Source of the DNA: Christensenella sp. UBA6420
GTDB lineage: Bacteria > Bacillota > Clostridia > Christensenellales > DTU072
Direction: 5' to 3'
Assembly: GCA_002439705.1 (NCBI GenBank)
Contig: DJPE01000005.1
Coordinates: 1 to 15,318, forward strand
DNA length: 15,318 nt
The notes beneath the pieces were generated by a model that did no database searches, was not told the origin of the DNA, and saw only the letters and a list, made by a program, of their open reading frames with translations. Below are positions 1 to 6,211 of this stretch, one piece after another. The position numbers and the translations under genes were made by a program. Position 1 is the stretch's first letter. The number at the start of each line of letters is the position of its first letter.

Positions 1-25
1 CTCTATCCAATTGAGCTAATGGCGC
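1..25 (-). tRNA. tRNA, 5' part only (probably tRNA-Arg), truncated by window edge
   Basis: Read on the minus strand from position 25, the sequence gives a 7-base acceptor strand (GCGCCAT), T8-A9, the D-stem GCTC, a D-loop with GG, and the returning GAG, a standard tRNA 5' half. The anticodon lies outside the window. The GCGCC acceptor start with this D-arm resembles bacterial tRNA-Arg, but the identity is inference. A consensus promoter lies about 30 bases upstream. Confidence 0.8.
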
Positions 26-54
26 ATGAACGGGATATTTCCCATTACCCCGTT

Positions 55-83
55 ATTATAGTCTTAAACCGTCGCATTGTCAA
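55..83 (-). promoter_or_regulatory. Sigma-A-type promoter of the tRNA
   Basis: On the minus strand a perfect TTGACA (83-78) is followed after 17 bases by a perfect TATAAT (60-55). The predicted start is near 48, leaving a leader of about 22 bases before the tRNA 5' end at 25. A perfect consensus suits a stable-RNA gene. Confidence 0.8.
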
Positions 84-123
84 TTGTTATGGCTTTGATT
101 TTATTAAAATTTTCAAAATAGTG

Positions 124-152
124 TTGAAATGTGGGGTTTACACGTGTATAAT
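124..152 (+). promoter_or_regulatory. Promoter of the alpha/beta hydrolase gene
   Basis: TTGAAA (124-129), a 17-base spacer, then TATAAT (147-152). It lies 37 bases upstream of the hydrolase start codon and is divergent from the tRNA promoter. Confidence 0.7.
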
Positions 153-189
153 ATTTATATAAAATATATAAGAAAAGTTTGGAGGAACT

Positions 190-1125
190 ATGACTCGTTC
201 GGAATTTGTTTTTTTGGCGATAGACGTTATGTGCCATCCTTCTCAGAACTACCGCAAATACAAAGGCATTGTCCGGGAAGAAGAATTTGTTTATGATGAA
301 AAAAGGCCCGAAGTTTGTACCGCGGAATATTATTACGACCCGGAACTTCTCAAATCGGGTAAAAAACTTCCCGTCGTGCTTAACATTCACGGGGGCGGTT
401 TTGTAAAAGGCGACAAAAAACACAGACACAGCCTTTGCAAACGCTTCGCAAAACACGGATATTTCGTAATGAACATAAACTACGGACTCGGACCGAAAGA
501 CCCCTATCCGCAGGGCGTAATCGACTGTGCGAACGCTATAAACTATCTCGAAAAGACCGCCGAAAAATACAATATCGACCTTGAGAAGGTATGTATAACG
601 GGAGACAGCGCAGGAGCGTATATGGCTACCTACGTAGAAGCCTTAGCCGCGAACAAAGAACTTTGCGAAAAAATCGGCGCGCCCGAAATCAGAGTTAAAC
701 CTGCTCTTCTGGTAAGTTTCTGCGGACCGTACGACCTTATGGAATCGGTATCGTCGGTAAAACTTCCTTTCCATCTCGTATGGGATATAGGCAGATGCTA
801 CTTAGGCTTCGACTTCGGTTTGAAAAAAGATTTGAGCAACTTGAACGACTATCCTCACATAAAAGAAATCGGACCGAGCGATTTCGTAAATCCCGAATGG
901 TGTCCTTCCTTCCTTGTAATGGCGGATAAGGATGTATTCTGCAAAGGACAGGGCGAAATACTCGAAAAGGAACTTAAAGACAACAACGTGGAAGTAGTAA
1001 CGTTCAGTAGTCATAAATTCCTTGACAACCATTGCTTCCATATGAATATGTGGACGAAAATATCCAAAGATTGTTTCAAGGAAGTGTTCAAGTTTATGGA
1101 CGCTCACTTGAAAACCAACGCTTAA
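190..1125 (+). CDS. Alpha/beta hydrolase (hormone-sensitive-lipase-like esterase)
   Basis: A 311-residue cytoplasmic hydrolase. The oxyanion-hole motif HGGGF is at residues 67-71 and the nucleophile elbow GDSAG at 138-142 (Ser140). The acid is probably Asp248 in ADKDVF and the base His281 in NHCFHM, which aligns with the family's HGF-type histidine. This order is typical of the HSL/BD-FAE-like carboxylesterase group, which cleaves short-chain esters; the substrate cannot be told. No signal peptide is visible. The ATG at 190 follows GGAGGA at 181-186. The gene is monocistronic, with its own promoter (124-152) and terminator (1151-1177). Confidence 0.85.
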   Translation: MTRSEFVFLAIDVMCHPSQNYRKYKGIVREEEFVYDEKRPEVCTAEYYYDPELLKSGKKLPVVLNIHGGGFVKGDKKHRHSLCKRFAKHGYFVMNINYGLGPKDPYPQGVIDCANAINYLEKTAEKYNIDLEKVCITGDSAGAYMATYVEALAANKELCEKIGAPEIRVKPALLVSFCGPYDLMESVSSVKLPFHLVWDIGRCYLGFDFGLKKDLSNLNDYPHIKEIGPSDFVNPEWCPSFLVMADKDVFCKGQGEILEKELKDNNVEVVTFSSHKFLDNHCFHMNMWTKISKDCFKEVFKFMDAHLKTNA

Positions 1126-1150
1126 TTATTAGGGAACGAAAAATAAAAAG

Positions 1151-1177
1151 CGACCGTTTTTTAACGGTCGTTTTTTT
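1151..1177 (+). terminator. Rho-independent terminator of the hydrolase gene
   Basis: An 8-bp stem CGACCGTT/AACGGTCG with a TTTT loop is followed directly by seven T residues, 25 bases after the hydrolase stop codon. Confidence 0.9.
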
Positions 1178-1351
1178 ACATTCAACTCAAAAATTTTTAT
1201 TTTCGCATTCAAAAATCGGTGTTAAAATCGTAAAACTCAAAATTATAAAAGAAAAATCGTAATAAAAATAAACTGTTTATGTGACAAAACGACTGTTTTA
1301 GACGATTTTTCACCGCAAGAAAAAATTTTGTACAAAAAATTAGTTTAGGTA

Positions 1352-1380
1352 TTTACATTTAGGATAAAGTGTGCTAAGAT
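1352..1380 (+). promoter_or_regulatory. Promoter of the Spo0A-domain gene
   Basis: TTTACA (1352-1357), 17-base spacer, TAAGAT (1375-1380); predicted start near 1387. Upstream is a 12-bp perfect palindrome, TTTTGTACAAAA (1326-1337). The hexamer TTTAGG occurs on both sides of the -35 (1344-1349 and 1358-1363). Either could be a binding site or chance in AT-rich DNA. Confidence 0.6.
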
Positions 1381-1386
1381 AATAGA

Positions 1387-1395
1387 GTCGACAAA
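1387..1395 (-). promoter_or_regulatory. Possible Spo0A box (0A box) at the predicted transcription start
   Basis: Read on the minus strand the site is TTTGTCGAC, 8 of 9 matches to the 0A-box consensus TTTGTCRAA. It covers about +1 to +9 of the promoter at 1352-1380, a position from which a bound protein would block initiation. A weaker match, TTTGTCACA, lies at 1280-1288 on the same strand. The consensus is established for Spo0A; binding here is inference. Confidence 0.4.
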
Positions 1396-1421
1396 AAATC
1401 ACAAAAAAGAAGGGACTTAAA

Positions 1422-1883
1422 ATGATTACACAAAATGAAAGACGATTTGAAGGTCGGTTTTCGCACGTAGATTTTCGTGGAGAGACCGAAAGAACGTTCA
1501 AAAATCACCAATCGAGCGAGATTGACGAAAGAGTAAGCAATATACTCATAAAAGTCGGAATTATTCCTAACGTAAAAGGCTACAGATACTTGCGTGACGC
1601 GGTGCTTATCGCCATGGATAACATGGACGTAATGAACAGCATCACGAAAAGATTGTATCCGATGGTCGCGGAAAACTTCGACACTTCGTCGAGCAGAGTG
1701 GAACGCGCCATAAGACACGCGATAGAAATCGCTACCAACAGCGGCAAGATGGAAAACATCAACGCCCTTTTCGGTATGAAAATCTACGCGAAGAACGAAC
1801 GCCCCACGAACAGCGAATTCATAGCTCTGCTTGCGGACAGACTTATTATGGATTTCGGGTTAGAAAGGAGTTACTCCTATTAG
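1422..1883 (+). CDS. Stand-alone Spo0A C-terminal (effector) DNA-binding domain protein
   Basis: A 153-residue protein matching the Spo0A effector domain at about residues 33-146. Visible family landmarks are VKGYRYLRDAV (51-61), ITKRLYPMVA (74-83), the recognition-helix block SRVERAIRHAIE (91-102) and RPTNSEFIALLAD (127-139). In Spo0A this domain binds 0A boxes and contacts RNA polymerase. Here there is no phosphoacceptor receiver domain; the first 30 residues are polar and look unstructured. The start is set by AAGGG seven bases before the ATG, so a receiver has not been missed by a wrong start. The gene is monocistronic, and a Spo0A-box-like site overlaps its predicted start of transcription, suggesting autoregulation or control by the true Spo0A. 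The domain call is strong; the role is unknown. Confidence 0.85.
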   Translation: MITQNERRFEGRFSHVDFRGETERTFKNHQSSEIDERVSNILIKVGIIPNVKGYRYLRDAVLIAMDNMDVMNSITKRLYPMVAENFDTSSSRVERAIRHAIEIATNSGKMENINALFGMKIYAKNERPTNSEFIALLADRLIMDFGLERSYSY

Positions 1884-1888
1884 TATCG

Positions 1889-1930
1889 AAAAAACGGGGC
1901 AGGTAAGGAACGAAAGTTTTTTACCTGCCC
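1889..1930 (-). terminator. Terminator of the two-gene minus-strand operon
   Basis: A perfect 10-bp stem, GGGCAGGTAA (1897-1906) with TTACCTGCCC (1921-1930). On the minus strand it is followed by CG and six T (1894-1889). In the plus direction the tail is TTACAA, so it would be weak there. Confidence 0.7.
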
Positions 1931-1949
1931 TTACAACGATTACGTTACG

Positions 1950-1976
1950 AAGAAACTAAAAGTTTCTTTTGTTTTT
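1950..1976 (+). terminator. Terminator of the Spo0A-domain gene
   Basis: An 8-bp stem AAGAAACT/AGTTTCTT with an AAA loop is followed by TTGTTTTT. It sits between the convergent genes, interleaved with the minus-strand terminator at 1889-1930. Confidence 0.65.
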
Positions 1977-1988
1977 GCGGCTACGAAT

Positions 1989-2348
1989 TTAACTTCTCGC
2001 GTCGCTCACGCCTTGAGCCGAACCGTAAATTACGGCTTTACCGTCGCGGTAAACCAACTCGTAACCGTCTCTGTCCGACATAAGAAGGCTGAATTTCCGT
2101 TCCGCGTCGGCTTTCTTTTCAAAAACGTAAATATTTACGTATTCGTCGGCGTCGTCTTTGTACGCATAAATTAAGTAACAGCTACCATCATAGTCCGCTC
2201 CGTACAGTTTGCTTTTAAGAACTTCTACGTCATAGCCTAAACCTTGCAATTTCTCGGCGTATTTCTTTTCGTAATTGCATGCGACGCACGTTACGAGCAT
2301 TACGCAAATTAAAACCGTTACAGCAAGTATTAAAACCGTTTTTTTCAT
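1989..2348 (-). CDS. Small secreted or membrane-anchored protein, paralogue of the adjacent upstream gene
   Basis: A 119-residue protein of unknown function. Residues 1-20 form a lysine-tipped hydrophobic signal segment ending in TCVAC-N. A lipid-modified cysteine is possible at 21 (LVTC) or 24 (CVAC), but neither is a canonical lipobox. The mature part resembles the next gene upstream (2358-2750): both have LxYxV near the membrane segment, a Tyr-rich stretch, a D(E/D)YVxxYxF strand followed by a Lys/Ala/Asp helix, and end with (V/A)xYG/CGxxQGxxD. The start is set by AGGAGG nine bases before the ATG. The upstream gene's stop is only nine bases away, so the two are co-transcribed. No enzyme motif is visible. 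Confidence 0.75.
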   Translation of the reverse strand: MKKTVLILAVTVLICVMLVTCVACNYEKKYAEKLQGLGYDVEVLKSKLYGADYDGSCYLIYAYKDDADEYVNIYVFEKKADAERKFSLLMSDRDGYELVYRDGKAVIYGSAQGVSDARS

Positions 2349-2357
2349 CTGTTCCTC

Positions 2358-2750
2358 CTAAATACCAAGGTCGATAATTCCTTGATTCGTTCCGCAGTAT
2401 ACTCTTTTGCCTTTTTGTATTACGCGATGACCTTTTTTCAAATTTGCCATTTCTTCGCCGTAAAATTCGGTTGCGTCATTTTTATTTTTGAAAATATACA
2501 TTATCACGTAGTCGTCGGACGTTTTGCCTTGTCTGTCGGCTTCTATGGTCATATAATAAGACTTATCGTAAGCATTATATTCATGATACGTCGGCGTATA
2601 GTCGATTACGTTGTAATTCAATTTTGTCATTTGCTTTATAAATCGGTGGTTTACGTTGCCGACGGTCAAAGATACGGCAAGTACTATTATCGCAAGTACA
2701 ACGACGAAGCATGCGACTAAAATAATCGTAATTTTAGCTTTTTTACTCAT
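2358..2750 (-). CDS. Small membrane-anchored protein, first gene of a paralogous pair
   Basis: A 130-residue protein of unknown function. It has a lysine-rich start (MSKKAK), one membrane segment at about residues 7-30, and an extracytoplasmic domain of about 95 residues. That domain aligns along its length with the downstream gene: KLNYNV, then DDYVIMYIFKNKNDA, then RVYCGTNQGIIDLG against GLGYDV, DEYVNIYVFEKKADA and AVIYGSAQGVSDAR. An AGGAG ribosome site precedes the ATG. It is the promoter-proximal gene of a two-gene operon divergent from a Cro/CI-type regulator, and two palindromes cover its promoter. The context suggests an inducible envelope function, but nothing in the protein identifies it. 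Confidence 0.75.
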   Translation of the reverse strand: MSKKAKITIILVACFVVVLAIIVLAVSLTVGNVNHRFIKQMTKLNYNVIDYTPTYHEYNAYDKSYYMTIEADRQGKTSDDYVIMYIFKNKNDATEFYGEEMANLKKGHRVIQKGKRVYCGTNQGIIDLGI

Positions 2751-2773
2751 ATTGTTCTCCTACGTACGGTTGT

Positions 2774-2788
2774 GTAACAAACTGTTAC
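2774..2788. promoter_or_regulatory. Palindromic operator 1, GTAACA-N3-TGTTAC
   Basis: A perfect inverted repeat, extended by one pair to 2773-2789. It sits at the predicted transcription start of the minus-strand operon. The same half-sites and spacing recur at 2799-2813, 25 bp centre to centre. It is the likely binding site of the divergent regulator at 2892-3110. Confidence 0.75.
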
Positions 2789-2795
2789 ATTTTCA

Positions 2796-2824
2796 ATAGT
2801 AACATAATGTTACCATAGTGTCAA
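2796..2824 (-). promoter_or_regulatory. Promoter of the paralogous membrane-protein pair
   Basis: On the minus strand a perfect TTGACA (2824-2819), a 17-base spacer, then TACTAT (2801-2796). Palindrome 2 lies over the spacer and into the -10 box; palindrome 1 lies over the start site. This is the classic layout for repression. Confidence 0.7.
2799..2813. promoter_or_regulatory. Palindromic operator 2, GTAACA-N3-TGTTAC
   Basis: A perfect 15-bp inverted repeat with the same half-sites and spacer length as operator 1. It occupies the spacer and -10 region of the minus-strand promoter at 2796-2824. Confidence 0.75.
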
Positions 2825-2891
2825 GGATAAAAATAAAAATTGATACGCAGAGCGTCTTACTTACGGCGTTTCGGGCAATAATGGTAGCAAG

Positions 2892-3110
2892 GTGAACGAA
2901 AATCTCGGGCTTATCGGATTAAAGATAATAAGGAAAGAAAAGGGTTTCAGTCAGTTAAAAGTAGCTCTCGACCTGAATATAAGTCGGGAAGCGTTGTCGT
3001 ATTACGAAAACGGCAAAAGGAACCCCGATATTGATATGCTACGCAGAATGTCGGAATACTACGGCGTTTCCATTGATTTTTTGATTAACGGAAAAGAGTT
3101 TAGCAAATAA
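2892..3110 (+). CDS. Small Cro/CI-type (XRE) helix-turn-helix regulator
   Basis: A 72-residue protein that is essentially one HTH_3 domain: LKIIRKEKGFSQLKVALDLNISREALSYYENGKRNPDID at residues 10-48, followed by the family's LRRMSEYYGVSIDFLING (50-67). There is no sensor or dimerisation domain after it. The start is a GTG at 2892; no ATG, GTG or TTG lies upstream in frame before the stop at 2841, and the ribosome site is weak. A four-codon reading frame (ATG at 2881, TGA at 2893-2895) overlaps the GTG, so translation may be coupled. It is divergent from the paralogous pair and is the obvious candidate to bind the two palindromes. No clear plus-strand promoter is visible. It has its own terminator (3126-3152). 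Confidence 0.85.
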   Translation: MNENLGLIGLKIIRKEKGFSQLKVALDLNISREALSYYENGKRNPDIDMLRRMSEYYGVSIDFLINGKEFSK

Positions 3111-3125
3111 TTTTATATCGGTCGG

Positions 3126-3152
3126 AATAACGCTTAAAGGCGTTATTTTTTT
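3126..3152 (+). terminator. Terminator of the XRE regulator gene
   Basis: An 8-bp stem AATAACGC/GCGTTATT is followed by a T run to 3152, starting 16 bases after the stop codon. Confidence 0.85.
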
Positions 3153-3170
3153 GCCGATTTTTTATTGCTT

Positions 3171-3209
3171 AAAGAAAAACCGTGCGCCGCAAATAGGCTT
3201 CGCACGGTT
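3171..3209 (-). terminator. Terminator of the AAA/DUF4143 gene
   Basis: On the minus strand a 9-bp stem AACCGTGCG/CGCACGGTT (3209-3201 with 3186-3178) runs into TTTTTCTTT. It lies seven bases past the stop codon of the gene ending at 3216. Confidence 0.8.
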
Positions 3210-3215
3210 CGGTTA

Positions 3216-4433
3216 TCAAATGACGCTGATAGGGATAAAACAGTTATCGGCGTCTATCGGAATAACGGAAGGAGACATGCAAACGATACCGCCGTTACCT
3301 CTCGGAACACTGTTGGAGTCCAGAACGGAAAACTTTTTGACTTCTCTTTTGTTAGGAGAAGCCGCAAGTTTGATTTCCAAAGGGTGTATTTCGTTGCCGT
3401 ATTCAAGGAAAATATCTATTTCTTTGCTGTTGCTGTCCCTGAAATAGCTCAAATCGTAGTTTGCGGAGTGATAATCAAGGTCTTTTATAAGTTCGGTAAC
3501 CGCAAAGTTTTCAAAATAATGTCCTGCGGCGTTGCCGTTAATCAAAGTGTCTACCGATAACCATTTTGCAAGATAACTGCAAAGCCCCGTATCCCAAAAA
3601 TAAAGTTTCGGCGTTTTTGCAAGGCGTTTGAGTTTATTGTTGGCATACGGTTCGAGCAAATAAACTATATGCAATCTTTTGAGAATATCGAGCCAGGATT
3701 TAGCCGTCGGTTGAGAAATTCCCGTTATCATAGCGAGATTGTTTAGGTTAAGTTGTTCCGATACGTTAGCCGCGCAAGCCGTTAAGAATTTTATAAATTT
3801 CAATTCGTCCGTTATACCGCCGACGTTGGTTGCGTCGCGCATAAGATAAGTGTTTACGTATGACGAAAAGTAAATCGTTCGTTCTTCCGAGTCGGCGTTC
3901 TGAACTTGCGGCATTCCGCCTTTCCAAATAGTTTCAAAAATCGAATTAAGGTCGAACGGCTTCGCCACGCTTTCTCTTTCTACGAGAGCGTCGATGGAAA
4001 AATCAATGGCTTTATCGAAACTTACTCCCGTAATTTCGCTTAAAGACAACGGATACAAAGTCATAATGCCGATTCGTCCCGCAAGCGATTCGGTAACGTT
4101 TTTCATCATGCTGAATTGTTCGGAACCCGTCAGCCAGAACAACCCCGTTTCATTTGACTCGTCGCACATAATTTTAATGTACGGAAACAGTTCGGGGGCT
4201 TTTTGTACTTCGTCGATAATTATCGGCGTTTTATAACGCATAAAAAACAGTTTCGGGTCTTGTTTCGCAAGGGCAAGAGTATCCGTATCGTCAAGGCTGA
4301 CGTAGGTGCGATTTTGGGATAAATGTTTAAGCATGGTGGTCTTACCGACCTGTCTTGCTCCCGTTACCAAAACTGCCTTAAAAAACTTGCTCATTTTAAG
4401 GAATTTAGGTTCAAGCTGTCTTTTTATATACAT
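3216..4433 (-). CDS. AAA-type ATPase with C-terminal DUF4143 domain
   Basis: A 405-residue protein of the widespread AAA_14/DUF4143 family. The start MYIKRQLE is typical of the family. Walker A is GARQVGKT (25-32), Walker B is IIIDEVQ (71-77), and LTGSEQF (101-107) and ESLAGR (115-120) are the usual following blocks. The DUF4143 part fills roughly 185-350, including a winged-helix-like stretch (LAMITGISQPTAKSWLDIL) and ending in a nuclease-like fold region with EIDIFLEYGNEIHPLEIKLA. The family's cellular role is not settled. I set the start at ATG 4433 rather than TTG 4439 because AGGAG (4445-4441) is seven bases before the ATG. It is monocistronic and intact; its promoter overlaps a long near-palindrome. 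Confidence 0.9.
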   Translation of the reverse strand: MYIKRQLEPKFLKMSKFFKAVLVTGARQVGKTTMLKHLSQNRTYVSLDDTDTLALAKQDPKLFFMRYKTPIIIDEVQKAPELFPYIKIMCDESNETGLFWLTGSEQFSMMKNVTESLAGRIGIMTLYPLSLSEITGVSFDKAIDFSIDALVERESVAKPFDLNSIFETIWKGGMPQVQNADSEERTIYFSSYVNTYLMRDATNVGGITDELKFIKFLTACAANVSEQLNLNNLAMITGISQPTAKSWLDILKRLHIVYLLEPYANNKLKRLAKTPKLYFWDTGLCSYLAKWLSVDTLINGNAAGHYFENFAVTELIKDLDYHSANYDLSYFRDSNSKEIDIFLEYGNEIHPLEIKLAASPNKREVKKFSVLDSNSVPRGNGGIVCMSPSVIPIDADNCFIPISVI

Positions 4434-4451
4434 ACACAATCTCCTGAAAAA

Positions 4452-4487
4452 TTATGATATTTCAAAGTTGACTTTAATATATCATAA
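4452..4487. promoter_or_regulatory. 36-bp near-palindrome over the start region of the AAA/DUF4143 gene
   Basis: Two 17-base arms (4452-4468 and 4471-4487) around a central TG pair at 15 of 17 positions; the outer nine pairs, TTATGATAT with ATATCATAA, are perfect. It covers the -10 box and the predicted start site and ends before the ribosome site. It could be an operator or fold at the RNA 5' end; an operator is more likely given the overlap with the -10. Confidence 0.6.
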
Positions 4488-4505
4488 AACAGATAAGGAT
4501 GTCAA
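4476..4505 (-). promoter_or_regulatory. Promoter of the AAA/DUF4143 gene
   Basis: On the minus strand a perfect TTGACA (4505-4500), an 18-base spacer, then TATATT (4481-4476) preceded by the extended -10 element TGA. The -10 box lies inside the near-palindrome at 4452-4487. Confidence 0.7.
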
Positions 4506-4566
4506 GGCTTTTAGAATATACTAATTATGGAATTGATATACAAGAGAAAATCGTCGGAATAAGTCG

Positions 4567-4601
4567 AAAAAGAAAACTGCCCGCTTTAATCGAGCGGGCA
4601 G
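4567..4601 (-). terminator. Terminator of gltX
   Basis: On the minus strand a perfect 9-bp GC-rich stem, CTGCCCGCT/AGCGGGCAG with a 7-base loop, is followed by TTTTCTTTTT, about 25 bases after the gltX stop. Confidence 0.9.
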
Positions 4602-4626
4602 GCGAATTTTGGGTTGTCGAAAAAGA

Positions 4627-6069
4627 TTATTCTTTTTCTTCGAGCCATTTAAGGCTTTCGCCAAGGCGGCGTAAGGATTCGGTTTTGCCTAAGATAGCGG
4701 CGATTTCGTACGCTCCGCCGGGGGTGGAAGCAAGTCCGGTAAGGGCAAGGCGGGGGCAGAAAAGAACCTGACCTTTCTTAATTCCGTTGCGTTCGCTCGC
4801 TTCGGTAAGGGCGGCGGTAATACCGGGGATAGTGAAGTCGTCGCAGGAAGAGAGAGCATCGTAAGCTATTTTTACGGCGGTTTTCGCTACGTTAGCGTCG
4901 GTTTTCATCTTTTTATGTTCGTACAGAGCTAAGTCGTAACGCTTGAAGTCGTCGATAAACGCCACCGCGTCGGGAATTTCGGAAAAGACTTCTATTCTCG
5001 TCTTTAACAGCATCGCGAATATGGAATAATCGTATTTACCTTTAATGACGCTCTTTTCAAAGTAGGGCAGGGCGTATTCCATGAAGCGTTCGTCGGACAT
5101 TTCTCTTATATAAAGACCGTTTAACCAACGCATTTTGGTTTCGTCGAAAATAGAACCCGATTTGCCTATGCCGTCCACATCGAAGTGTTCTATAAGGGTT
5201 TTCATAGACATTTTTTCTTCGTTGTCTTTTGGAGACCAACCGAGCAAAGCTATATAGTTTACTATCGCTTCGGGCAGGAAACCTTTTTCGATGAAGTCTT
5301 CGAAGTTGGCGTCGCCGTAACGCTTACTTAACTTTCTGTGAGCGTCTTTCATAATGGGCGGCAGGTGCATATACGCGGGTCTTTCCCACCCGAACGCGTC
5401 GTACATAAGGTTATATTTCGGGGTGGAAGAAAGATATTCGGTACCCCTGATAACGTGGCTTATCGCCATAAGGTGGTCGTCGACTACGTTGGCGAAGTTG
5501 TAGGTGGGCATACCGTCGGATTTAAGCAAAATTCCGTCTTCCATGTCGGAATTGGGGACGGTTATTTCTCCGTAGACCATATCGTGATAGGAGCTTACTC
5601 CTTCGGTGGGTATATTCTGACGGATGACGTAAGGTTCTCCCGCGGCTAATTTTTTCGCAATTTCATCTTTACTTAAATGCAGACAATGCTTGTCGTAGCG
5701 GCAGACTCCGTTTTCGTCCTTTAAGGATTCGAGTCTGTCTTTGTCGCAGAAACAATAATAAGCTCCGCCTTTTTCTACGAGAAGTTCGGCGTATTTTTTG
5801 TAGATACTTTTACGTTCGGACTGAACGTACGGACCGCATCCGCCGTCTTTATCGGGACCTTCGTCGTGTTCTATTCCCGCTTTCTTCAACGTGGAGTAGA
5901 TAAGGTCCACCGCTCCTTCGACGTATCTTGCCGAGTCGGTGTCTTCGATACGCAAAATAAAATCTCCGCCGTTATGCTTGGCGTAAAGGTAGGCGTAAAG
6001 AGCCGTTCTCAAATTTCCTATGTGCATAAAGCCCGTGGGGCTGGGCGCAAATCTTGTACGAACTTTCAT
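4627..6069 (-). CDS. gltX: Glutamyl-tRNA synthetase (GluRS)
   Basis: A 480-residue class I synthetase that charges tRNA-Glu with glutamate, using ATP, in the cytoplasm. The opening VRTRFAPSPTGFMHIGNLRTALY carries the HIGH-type motif HIGN at 16-19. RIEDTD (40-45) and the KMSKS equivalent KLSKR (246-250) are present. A Cys-x-Cys pair (106, 108) followed by Cys123 and Cys129 resembles the zinc insert of bacterial GluRS. The length is normal for the family. The ATG at 6069 follows GGAG with seven-base spacing. It is monocistronic with its own terminator and is divergent from the dipeptidase gene. Whether it also charges tRNA-Gln cannot be told here. Confidence 0.96.
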   Translation of the reverse strand: MKVRTRFAPSPTGFMHIGNLRTALYAYLYAKHNGGDFILRIEDTDSARYVEGAVDLIYSTLKKAGIEHDEGPDKDGGCGPYVQSERKSIYKKYAELLVEKGGAYYCFCDKDRLESLKDENGVCRYDKHCLHLSKDEIAKKLAAGEPYVIRQNIPTEGVSSYHDMVYGEITVPNSDMEDGILLKSDGMPTYNFANVVDDHLMAISHVIRGTEYLSSTPKYNLMYDAFGWERPAYMHLPPIMKDAHRKLSKRYGDANFEDFIEKGFLPEAIVNYIALLGWSPKDNEEKMSMKTLIEHFDVDGIGKSGSIFDETKMRWLNGLYIREMSDERFMEYALPYFEKSVIKGKYDYSIFAMLLKTRIEVFSEIPDAVAFIDDFKRYDLALYEHKKMKTDANVAKTAVKIAYDALSSCDDFTIPGITAALTEASERNGIKKGQVLFCPRLALTGLASTPGGAYEIAAILGKTESLRRLGESLKWLEEKE

Positions 6070-6102
6070 GATTTTCTCCGTAATTTATTTAAGTCGATAA
6101 TT

Positions 6103-6111
6103 ATTGTATCA
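6103..6111 (-). promoter_or_regulatory. Extended -10 promoter of gltX
   Basis: On the minus strand TGA-TACAAT, an extended -10 element, 33 bases from the gltX start codon; no good -35 is seen. The inverted pair CACACTT (6110-6116) and AAGTGTG (6136-6142) brackets the back-to-back promoters of gltX and the dipeptidase gene. Confidence 0.5.
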
Positions 6112-6129
6112 CACTTTCTCGTTTTAGTG

Positions 6130-6135
6130 TATAAT
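6130..6135 (+). promoter_or_regulatory. -10 box of the dipeptidase/SecB-like operon
   Basis: A perfect TATAAT 76 bases upstream of the dipeptidase start codon. The -35 region is poor (TTGTAT at 6105-6110 with a 19-base gap), so this may need an activator or be weak. Confidence 0.4.
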
Positions 6136-6211
6136 AAGTGTGTAATATAAGCGAAAAAGTTTGCTCGCAAAGGCTTCTTCACGACTTATTTCAACGTAAA
6201 CGGAGATATTT

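Noticed and set aside
1032..1262. Open frame overlapping the end of the hydrolase gene and its terminator
   Set aside because: It runs through a strong terminator, has no ribosome site and shows no recognisable protein features.
1178..1351. AT-rich gap between the hydrolase terminator and the Spo0A-domain promoter as a small-RNA gene
   Set aside because: No promoter-terminator pair or stable hairpin is visible; only a short palindrome at 1326-1337 and one weak Spo0A-box match.
2892..3110. XRE regulator plus small proteins as a prophage or toxin-antitoxin locus
   Set aside because: No integrase, phage gene, attachment repeat or toxin motif is nearby; the partner proteins carry signal or membrane segments and look like envelope proteins.
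4434..4439. TTG at 4439 as start of the AAA/DUF4143 gene
   Set aside because: The AGGAG site is seven bases from the ATG at 4433 and only one base from the TTG, and MYIKRQLE is the usual family start.
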